DNA from: a virus
Virus record (IMG/VR): IMGVR_UViG_3300043435_000575
Location: 1-44,515 of that record
Strand: one strand, 5' to 3'
DNA length: 44,515 nt
The notes under the pieces are model-generated. The model did no database searches. It was not told the origin of the DNA and worked only from the letters and a program-made list of their open reading frames with translations. Of this stretch, positions 39,457-44,515 are shown one piece after another (the first letter of the stretch is position 1; each line of letters starts with the position of its first letter). A program made the position numbers and the translations under genes.

Positions 39457-39889
39457 CGAACGGTTTATCGAAATGACTGAGGAAGAATGGTTTGAGACTT
39501 ATAAGCCTGTTAAGAATCATCTTGAGACTACCTCCTCATTTGACGGACACATGTTTGAGACATATGGCTCAGAGGTAGAGTTTGTTAAATCTATCCCTGA
39601 AGACCGTATCTGGATGCTTGGTGACGGTGACGACGGTGGCATGTACATCTGGAACGGCTGGGGATTTGTAAATAGAATAGGATACTTTGTCACTGAGGTA
39701 CCCTGCCCACCTGACACGACTATTCAGGTCCAAGTAGGTATACCTTGGTATTACTGTGAGGCCTGTGACTCAGAATGGGAAGACCCTGATAATCTTATTA
39801 GAGATGCCTTCCAAGAAGAGGATTTGGAAAAATGCCCTAACTGTGCTACCATTGAAGAAATGACCCTAGTAGGATTGGATAACAAATGA
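39449..39889 (+). CDS. Zinc-ribbon protein (146 aa)
   Basis: GTG start with GGAG upstream. MNNERFIEMTEEEWFETYKP and a WNGWGFVNRIGYFVT strand pair, then YYCEACDSEWED and KCPNCATIEE (two CxxC). Role unknown. Confidence 0.7.
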   Translation: MNNERFIEMTEEEWFETYKPVKNHLETTSSFDGHMFETYGSEVEFVKSIPEDRIWMLGDGDDGGMYIWNGWGFVNRIGYFVTEVPCPPDTTIQVQVGIPWYYCEACDSEWEDPDNLIRDAFQEEDLEKCPNCATIEEMTLVGLDNK

Positions 39890-40224
39890 CAAAATATGTA
39901 ATAGATGAACTTACCTTAGTAGGAAGTTTTGCTGTTGACTCAGGCCAAGCAATGGTGGGCGACCCATGCTACCTTGACCAATGGAAAACAAATGAGGGTG
40001 AGCCATGGGATATGGAAGGCAAGATAGGAGAATACTCTTATCAAGGTGCTAGTGCTACAACGATTAACTCTAACGCAGGGGAGTTAGGAATTGGTAGCGC
40101 AATTGTATTTAACACAGGCTATGGTGACGGCTACTATCCTGTTTATATAAAGACAAATCAAGACGGACGAGTTGTAAAGGTAGTAATTGACTTCGAAGGC
40201 GACCTAGATGAGGAGCAAGACTAA
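39886..40224 (+). CDS. DUF4241-like protein (112 aa)
   Basis: LVGSFAVDSGQAMVGDPCYL and FNTGYGDGYYPVYIKTNQDG match the DUF4241 signature. A common actinophage gene type, function unknown. ATGA overlap. Confidence 0.8.
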   Translation: MTKYVIDELTLVGSFAVDSGQAMVGDPCYLDQWKTNEGEPWDMEGKIGEYSYQGASATTINSNAGELGIGSAIVFNTGYGDGYYPVYIKTNQDGRVVKVVIDFEGDLDEEQD

Positions 40225-40589
40225 TGGGTGCACGGATCAACTATGTATTTAAAGATTCATTAACTAAGCCTTCAGTTGTACTCTATAGTCACTGGGGTGA
40301 GACCGAATGGCAACGGGACCTAGCAATGGCCCTGCAGCATTCAAAACCTAGGTGGATAGACGCCTCCTATGGTACCCGCATGATGATTAGTTATCTTACG
40401 CAAGACTCAGTCTTGGATGAGACAGGCTTTGGTATCTATGCTATTAATAACGGTGACTATGAATTTTGGGACACCACTGTAATCATCGACTTCAATACTA
40501 AGACTATTAATGAACTGGGCTCAGACACCTATGTTAATTGGGACCTATTCATAGCAGCATATCGACCAGTTTTAATGGAGCAAATCTAG
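40224..40589 (+). CDS. Conserved actinophage hypothetical protein (121 aa)
   Basis: MGARINYVFKDSLTKPSVVL, YSHWGETEW, RWIDASYGTRMMISYL and GFGIYAINNGDYEF are a pattern I recall from many actinophages. Function unknown. Last gene of the operon. Confidence 0.8.
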   Translation: MGARINYVFKDSLTKPSVVLYSHWGETEWQRDLAMALQHSKPRWIDASYGTRMMISYLTQDSVLDETGFGIYAINNGDYEFWDTTVIIDFNTKTINELGSDTYVNWDLFIAAYRPVLMEQI

Positions 40590-40628
40590 GGAGTGGGTCC
40601 TCTAGATTATAGGGTGGAAGGGGCAGGC

Positions 40629-40664
40629 GTGGGGCTTGCTCTTTCCCCCACTTTTTGGTACAAT
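40629..40664 (+). terminator. Terminator overlapping the next promoter
   Basis: GTGGGG/CCCCAC stem (40629-40651) with an 11-base loop and five T. The -35 TTGCTC (40636-40641) lies in the loop and -10 TACAAT (40659-40664) just after, with a 17-bp spacer. The two signals are therefore fused. Confidence 0.72.
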
Positions 40665-40681
40665 AGATACAAGGGAGAACT

Positions 40682-40888
40682 ATGCGTATAAGCAGACGAG
40701 TCACAGATGAGGAGAAGGTAGCCATGAAGTTAGGCAACATGGTATCTGACCTCAGAGTTGATTTGGAATTAGTCGGGGAATACCTAGCAAAGTCTCAGCC
40801 CTATGTCGTGTATAATAGATTACAGACAATAGCAGAGTCAGCCAAAGAAACTAAGGAAGGTACAAATTATGCCATTAACGGATTTTGA
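40682..40888 (+). CDS. Hypothetical protein (68 aa)
   Basis: AAGGGAG upstream. MRISRRVTDEEKVAMKLGNM, then helices (LVGEYLAKSQPYVVYNRLQT). Overlaps the next gene by 20 bases. Confidence 0.68.
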   Translation: MRISRRVTDEEKVAMKLGNMVSDLRVDLELVGEYLAKSQPYVVYNRLQTIAESAKETKEGTNYAINGF

Positions 40889-41129
40889 TAGCAGGGCTTT
40901 AATTCTTGGACAGTTATGGGTCAATTATAAAAGTGATGACGAATGGACAGACTTCTTCGCTTATAGCGATTTAGGTTTGCCACTTGCTTTCTCTTTTGCT
41001 GAAGGCATTGTCAATCACACACCATCACTTGAACAATACATAAACGAGACATGGGATTTGTTTATTGAAGGTTTGGGTATTGAAGATGAAGGTTTTGCAC
41101 GACTGGAAGATATCTTCACAGAAGAGTAA
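40869..41129 (+). CDS. Conserved actinophage hypothetical protein (86 aa)
   Basis: FFAYSDLGLPLAFSFAEGIV, then INETWDLFIEGLGIED. I recall this YxDxGLPLA...ETWDLL pattern in many actinophages. Acidic. Ends before a GTGCCC/GGGCAC hairpin (41132-41148). Confidence 0.78.
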   Translation: MPLTDFDSRALILGQLWVNYKSDDEWTDFFAYSDLGLPLAFSFAEGIVNHTPSLEQYINETWDLFIEGLGIEDEGFARLEDIFTEE

Positions 41130-41278
41130 CTGTGCCCCGAAAGGGCACGTGCATTATCATTCAATAACAAACCATCAAACCTTATAGCCAAAAGACATTA
41201 CGAACCTCCAAATCTTTCCCCCTCCAGAACATTACGATCCAAACCTTTGTTTCCCCAAACTAGGTGTATACTTTATAT

Positions 41279-41506
41279 ATGAGTCCAAGACATTTTGCAA
41301 ACCTTTATAAGCAAACCTCCCATCGCCATGATAGCCCAAGTGATGGTGATATATTTAATAAAGACTTTGGTGCTATATGTGGTATGTTGTATAGTGTTGT
41401 AACTCTTAAGGCTTTCTTTCCTAAGTCCCCCGCCCCAGCGATGACTGATAATCCTATCACTGACGGCAACGGCGGGGATCAAGAAGAACAAAACAAACCC
41501 CTATAG
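41279..41506 (+). CDS. Hypothetical protein (75 aa)
   Basis: ATG 41279 is 6 bp after TATACT (41267-41272), so leaderless. MSPRHFANLYKQTSHRHDSP, then a short hydrophobic stretch (GAICGMLYSVVTLKAFF) and a Gly/Asp tail. Flanked on both sides by CAAACC/GGTTTG repeats. Confidence 0.6.
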   Translation: MSPRHFANLYKQTSHRHDSPSDGDIFNKDFGAICGMLYSVVTLKAFFPKSPAPAMTDNPITDGNGGDQEEQNKPL

Positions 41507-41840
41507 AATAACAAACCATTATCTCCTGGTTTCTTTAAATAACATAAAGGTTTGTTAAAAAAACATTACGATATGTGCAAATTTCTCCCTGGTTTCTGGG
41601 GATTTTTTTATATGGTTTTAGGGTTTGACAAACCATTATATCTGTGGTATCATCGGCTGCGAGATAGTTTGTAAGGTTTGGTATATGAGGTTTGAAGGTT
41701 TGAGGTTTGGGGCCCCCAAGACATTACGAACGCATCGTTAAAAGCGCCCCATTCTCCACTATCCTCCACTTCACTCCACTTCTAGGGTGTCTAATAAGAT
41801 AATCAGTAAGATTAATCTGTGGATAAACCTGTGGATAACT
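41507..41840. other. Repeat-rich intergenic region, possible origin or control region
   Basis: No gene seen. AATAACAAACCAT occurs at 41163-41175 and 41507-41519, and ACAAACCATTAT at 41511 and 41629. GGTTTG-A-CAAACC is a palindrome at 41623-41635, and GGTTTG recurs five times in 41671-41710. ACATTACGA occurs at 41195, 41230, 41563 and 41721. Two exact DnaA boxes (41818-41826, 41830-41838) close the region. Confidence 0.6.
41818..41838 (-). promoter_or_regulatory. Two DnaA boxes
   Basis: TGTGGATAA at 41818-41826 and 41830-41838, exact matches to TTATCCACA on the minus strand, 3 bp apart. Confidence 0.65.
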
Positions 41841-42389
41841 TTATGAAATAAAGCCTAGGCTATCTCTAAACCTATATGCCTCATCAAGCATTGGATTATT
41901 TGGGACTGAAAGGTGAGAGTAATCTGACAAATTCTCTGGATTTAAAAACCTTACAAACATCATCCTAATATACTCTCCTTCTTTAAAATGCTTCAAAACC
42001 CTCCAATGAATTTCTTTATTTGCATTAAAGATTAAGGCACAGTTATCCTCTAACTTATAAGTTTCTAGGTTTAACCCTATATCCCAAACGGTATTAGACT
42101 CTAACTGTATACTAACAATCAGGTCATTAGTGTCTCCATCAAAATGAGGATTTAGTTCAGGGTTTCCATATAAAAGGCTATACTCTACAGACATGGCAGA
42201 GCCCATCTCTAAAGGTTTGCCAATCTCCTTTAGTTTCTCAATAGTCTCTGGGAGTAGTAGGCTTTCTAAATCACGAACCTGAATCCTGCCTAACTCATTA
42301 TCAATAATTGTTGGGCTTTCTGATATTATTTTCTTTATATGATCTATTTCTTTTTTTGAAAAAATGTTATTTATTCTTGTTATTGACAT
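41841..42389 (-). CDS. 2OG-Fe(II) oxygenase-like protein (182 aa)
   Basis: H82-x-D84 (NPHFDGD), H128 (EIHWRV) and R142 (EYIRMMF) are spaced as in 2OG-Fe(II) enzymes. The strands IVSIQLESNTVWDIG and ALIFNANKE lie between. No YLNDDYxGG. The only minus-strand gene in this early region, with its own leaderless promoter (TACAAT 42396-42401, 6 bp before ATG). It is far from the structural cluster, so it may have a different target. Confidence 0.72.
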   Translation of the reverse strand: MSITRINNIFSKKEIDHIKKIISESPTIIDNELGRIQVRDLESLLLPETIEKLKEIGKPLEMGSAMSVEYSLLYGNPELNPHFDGDTNDLIVSIQLESNTVWDIGLNLETYKLEDNCALIFNANKEIHWRVLKHFKEGEYIRMMFVRFLNPENLSDYSHLSVPNNPMLDEAYRFRDSLGFIS

Positions 42390-42395
42390 ACAAAT

Positions 42396-42436
42396 ATTGT
42401 ACCATAATTGACCTGTGGATAACTCTATGATATGAT
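42396..42436. promoter_or_regulatory. Divergent leaderless promoters with a DnaA box in the spacer
   Basis: Leftward TACAAT (42396-42401). Rightward TTGACC (42408-42413), 17 bp, TATGAT (42431-42436), 6 bp to ATG 42443. The spacer begins with exact TGTGGATAA (42414-42422), so DnaA could compete with RNA polymerase. Confidence 0.65.
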
Positions 42437-42442
42437 AGATAT

Positions 42443-42631
42443 ATGTTAGATATCAGAGGCATCCCAACACCTGCATGTCCTTGTTGTGGCTCTACACTCT
42501 TGAGGGTTACTGTAGAGTTTGATCCACAAACTTATGAGATTCAGATGTATCTTTTGGATGATGCCCAATGTGTAGAATGTAAGTGTCTTATCACTGCTCC
42601 TACTCCATTAGACCATCCAGACTATGTATAA
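42443..42631 (+). CDS. Zinc-ribbon protein (62 aa)
   Basis: TPACPCCGSTLLRVTVEFD and AQCVECKCLITA form two CxxC pairs across a beta hairpin. Leaderless. Seen in other actinophages as far as I recall. Confidence 0.72.
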   Translation: MLDIRGIPTPACPCCGSTLLRVTVEFDPQTYEIQMYLLDDAQCVECKCLITAPTPLDHPDYV

Positions 42632-42663
42632 CTCTGTTAACCATAATGTGATAAAATAGACCA

Positions 42664-42816
42664 ATGGACAGATTCGAATCATCATATAACAAATTCTCTT
42701 TAGGCTATACAAACCCTATGATCAATGTCCTATGCTATGAATGTGGTGGTATGTATCAAACCCAGTATGGTAGAGAAGATGTTACAAAACAATGTCAAAA
42801 ATGCGACGGTAAATAA
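42664..42816 (+). CDS. Zinc-ribbon protein, paralogue of 44417 product (50 aa)
   Basis: ATG 6 bp after TAAAAT. MDRFESSYNKF is shared with the gene at 44417 (MDRFESSYSKF). Then CYECGG and CQKCDG. Leaderless. Confidence 0.65.
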   Translation: MDRFESSYNKFSLGYTNPMINVLCYECGGMYQTQYGREDVTKQCQKCDGK

Positions 42817-42861
42817 AGATTACGATACACCAGATACTTCCCCCTATGGTATGATATATAC

Positions 42862-43461
42862 ATGGATAAAATTATAGAAGCCTCCAACAACAAGACATAT
42901 GCCCTATTTAGGGGGCTATGCAAAGATGTGCCTAACTGGTCAGATTTCATAGAAAACTTTGATTATAACTACAATAGAGACAAAGACAAAAATAAAAATA
43001 ATCCAGACCGTAGATACCTTACAGACCACATTATGGTTTATAATAAGTTTGACCCCATCATCTTTAATGCTATAGAAGACAAAACCACTAGACTATTTGA
43101 TAAGTCATTAGAGGCACAAAGCCTTATAAAAGGTTTGACAAAAAATAAAATCAGTTCAATTAAAAGTATTATTAACTTCCTAGGCAATGAGCAGGAATAC
43201 TGGATCCATAGTGATGACCACGCTGTTATCTCCTGGCACTGTGTTGGTACCATTGAGTGGAGATTCTATAAAAATGTTAAAGAAGAGGATATGGAGAAAA
43301 TAAGCATTGAAGGTGCCGAGTATGACTCCGTAGTCCTTGAACCAGGAGATGTGGTATATGTGCCTGCTGGGGTGGTACATCAGGTTATTAATAACAAACC
43401 TAGAGCATCTTTAGTATTTCAATATTTTCCAGATTCTGACGCTATAGGGAATACTTACTAG
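42862..43461 (+). CDS. JmjC/cupin-like 2OG oxygenase (199 aa)
   Basis: H116-x-D118 (WIHSDDH) and H173 (VVHQVI), with ISWHCVGTIEWRFYKN and LEPGDVVYVPAGVVH. Same ligand positions and strand order as the 3402-3956 product, so the two are relatives. TATGAT lies 6 bp before the ATG. It stands in the early region rather than next to fibres, which suggests a target other than virion proteins or a host protein. Confidence 0.75.
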   Translation: MDKIIEASNNKTYALFRGLCKDVPNWSDFIENFDYNYNRDKDKNKNNPDRRYLTDHIMVYNKFDPIIFNAIEDKTTRLFDKSLEAQSLIKGLTKNKISSIKSIINFLGNEQEYWIHSDDHAVISWHCVGTIEWRFYKNVKEEDMEKISIEGAEYDSVVLEPGDVVYVPAGVVHQVINNKPRASLVFQYFPDSDAIGNTY

Positions 43462-43482
43462 TATAGGGATTACGATCCTTTC

Positions 43483-43511
43483 TTGACATCCCCCGCAATT
43501 TCTGATACAAT
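43483..43511 (+). promoter_or_regulatory. Leaderless promoter of the 43518 gene
   Basis: GATTACGATCC (43468-43478) upstream, TTGACA (43483-43488), 17 bp with a CCCCC tract, TACAAT (43506-43511), 6 bp to ATG. Confidence 0.75.
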
Positions 43512-43517
43512 CAATAT

Positions 43518-43802
43518 ATGAACCAATTTATGCAAGACTATGCCTCATGGGTCCTCGCTGTCATTGGGGTCGCAGGTATATATTTTGTTGGCCGTAAGAG
43601 TTTCTTCGGCTGGTATATTCTTCTATTCAATGAGACCCTATGGATGATATACGCTATTACTACTGAGCAATATGGTTTTATCTTCTCTGCCCTTGCATAT
43701 GCAGCAGTATATGTTCAATCACATAGGCACTGGAAGGCTTTAGACAAAGAACAGTTGTCTTGGAGGAGTTTTACCAAGTTAGTTTGGGACCGTAATGATT
43801 AA
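43518..43802 (+). CDS. Three-span membrane protein (94 aa)
   Basis: Hydrophobic segments WVLAVIGVAGIYFVG, FGWYILLFNETLWMIYAIT and FIFSALAYAAVYVQS, then a basic tail. Resembles small actinophage membrane proteins of the W.LA.IG..G...G...GW type. Function unknown. Confidence 0.7.
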   Translation: MNQFMQDYASWVLAVIGVAGIYFVGRKSFFGWYILLFNETLWMIYAITTEQYGFIFSALAYAAVYVQSHRHWKALDKEQLSWRSFTKLVWDRND

Positions 43803-44001
43803 CATGGAGATACCTGATCCATTCCAAACCTTTGTAGCCAAGAAATATGCTAACGCTAAGGGCTATGTGCATGACTTCTTTACTGGAGAATGGTCTTATA
43901 GGTGTAGTACTTGTAAGGATGATATTTCTGGTCCGTCCCGCAAAATATTGACCAAGATTAGACTATACCACAGCAGGAATGAGTGTTTAAATGGTTGGTA
44001 A
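43795..44001 (+). CDS. Hypothetical zinc-motif protein (68 aa)
   Basis: Overlaps the upstream gene by 8 bases. YRCSTCKDDISGPSRKIL, then HSRNEC, gives CxxC...H..C. Second of four overlapping genes. Confidence 0.65.
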   Translation: MINMEIPDPFQTFVAKKYANAKGYVHDFFTGEWSYRCSTCKDDISGPSRKILTKIRLYHSRNECLNGW

Positions 44002-44101
44002 ATGCGATCACACCTGGTATATGCGTGAGCCAGGGATACAGTGTACAAAATGTTTAGTTATATGGGAGAGTGATGAGGATATTAATCTGTCCGATTTGTA
44101 A
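43991..44101 (+). CDS. Small zinc-motif protein (36 aa)
   Basis: MVGKCDHTWYMREPGIQCTK, with C..H and CxxC. It overlaps both neighbours in other frames. Confidence 0.55.
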   Translation: MVGKCDHTWYMREPGIQCTKCLVIWESDEDINLSDL

Positions 44102-44177
44102 GAAGGAATGGGATCTAAGATGGGGTATCTTTGCTCATGATTCCCTTGCTCGGCATATGAAGGCTACTCACCAATAG
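44073..44177 (+). CDS. C2H2 zinc-finger microprotein (34 aa)
   Basis: CPICKKEWD...LARHMKATHQ is a C-x2-C ... H-x4-H layout. It overlaps the previous gene by 29 bases. Could bind DNA or a protein. Confidence 0.5.
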   Translation: MRILICPICKKEWDLRWGIFAHDSLARHMKATHQ

Positions 44178-44216
44178 TGCCCGTGTAGGGCATAGAGAGG
44201 TTTACTACCTCTATTT
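44178..44216 (+). terminator. Double hairpin terminator
   Basis: TGCCC/GGGCA (44178-44192), then AGAGGT/ACCTCT (44196-44212) followed by ATTTT. Confidence 0.7.
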
Positions 44217-44234
44217 TCGCCGAACTTTAAAGAC

Positions 44235-44263
44235 TTGACAATTTTTTCGCCGAATGGTATGAT
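44235..44263 (+). promoter_or_regulatory. Leaderless promoter of the 44270 gene
   Basis: TTGACA (44235-44240), 17 bp, TATGAT (44258-44263), 6 bp to ATG. Confidence 0.75.
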
Positions 44264-44269
44264 GTATAT

Positions 44270-44401
44270 ATGACATGTACAAAGTATGGGTGCGACTACC
44301 AATTAGACCTTGATGGCCAGGTAACCTGTGCTGTCTGTGGGGCTATGGATGATGATAGACAGCCTGTGGATATCTTTGAAACACAAACAGACTTTGAGTA
44401 A
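44270..44401 (+). CDS. Zinc-motif acidic protein (43 aa)
   Basis: MTCTKYGCDYQLDLDG then VTCAVCGAMDDD. C...C and CxxC pairs. Leaderless. Confidence 0.62.
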   Translation: MTCTKYGCDYQLDLDGQVTCAVCGAMDDDRQPVDIFETQTDFE

Positions 44402-44416
44402 TGATATAATAGATCA

Positions 44417-44515
44417 ATGGACAGGTTTGAGTCATCATATAGTAAGTTTGCTAAGTGGGAGCCATATAAAATAGCCTGTAGCAAATGTGATCAATTATAT
44501 ATCAAACAAGATGAC
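44417..44515 (+). CDS. Zinc-ribbon protein, N-terminal part (runs off the edge)
   Basis: MDRFESSYSKFAKWEPYKIA, then CSKCDQLY. Paralogue of the 42664 product. ATG 6 bp after TATAAT. Incomplete at the right edge. Confidence 0.62.
   Translation, partial: MDRFESSYSKFAKWEPYKIACSKCDQLYIKQDD

Noticed and set aside
41273-41491. A 72-codon minus-strand frame
   Set aside because: It is opposite the leaderless gene at 41279 and has no promoter or ribosome site.
1-44515. Integrase, attachment site or insertion sequence
   Set aside because: No recombinase, transposase, terminal inverted repeat or att-like duplication at the tRNA was seen, so lysogeny cannot be argued from this window.

Overview
This window is part of a tailed double-stranded DNA phage genome (Caudoviricetes). 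It is AT-rich (roughly 35-40% GC by eye), gene-dense and has no host housekeeping genes. An actinobacterial host, possibly a low-GC aquatic lineage, is my inference. It rests on many small proteins of types I associate with actinophages (a Gp88-like protein, DUF4241-like and DUF4190-like proteins, a DUF932 protein), on the number of apparently leaderless genes, and on CRP/GlxR-type operators. No database search was possible.

Layout. (1) 1-856, minus strand: start of a class II ribonucleotide reductase. (2) 960-9489, minus strand: a tightly packed, often overlapping set of protein- or sugar-modification enzymes. It holds six prolyl-4-hydroxylase-like 2OG-Fe(II) oxygenases, one JmjC/cupin-like oxygenase, one aspartyl/asparaginyl beta-hydroxylase-like protein, a SAM methyltransferase, a sulfotransferase-like protein and a paralogous pair of DUF6065-like proteins. 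(3) 9491-26689, minus strand: tail-fibre, baseplate and adhesin genes with fibronectin III, Mtd-N-like, collagen-like, TSP1-like, proline-rich and Hint domains. Embedded in them are a GT60-like glycosyltransferase and two more oxygenase-like genes. A lysozyme-like gene (17998-18561) runs the other way from its own promoter. (4) 26956-30106: a holin-like gene, a DHH-like gene, small genes and an endonuclease VII/HNH gene. (5) 30418-44515, mostly plus strand: short operons of small early or accessory genes, a tRNA-Asp, a DUF932 gene and two further isolated oxygenase-like genes (41841-42389 minus, 42862-43461 plus).

How the genes may work together. Twelve oxygenase-like genes, a hydroxyproline-GlcNAc-transferase-like enzyme and a sulfotransferase-like protein sit among genes for proline-rich and collagen-like fibres. 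The simplest reading is a phage-encoded pathway that hydroxylates, glycosylates and perhaps sulfates its own fibres. Two of these fibres end in near-identical Hint (autoprocessing) domains with an N-terminal Cys and a terminal His-Asn but no splicing acceptor, which suggests self-cleavage. This model is inference; the motifs are visible.

Regulation is unusually legible. At least 21 start codons lie exactly 6 bp after a -10 hexamer, which implies leaderless mRNAs. Five exact TGTGA-N6-TCACA sites and several near matches occur in the early region. Seven exact TTATCCACA DnaA boxes occur, three of them in a TGCACGTG-N4-TTATCCACA module. Three promoters carry a TATACT-N3-AGTATA palindrome over the -10. 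Five copies of a short hairpin element show compensatory stem changes at operon ends.
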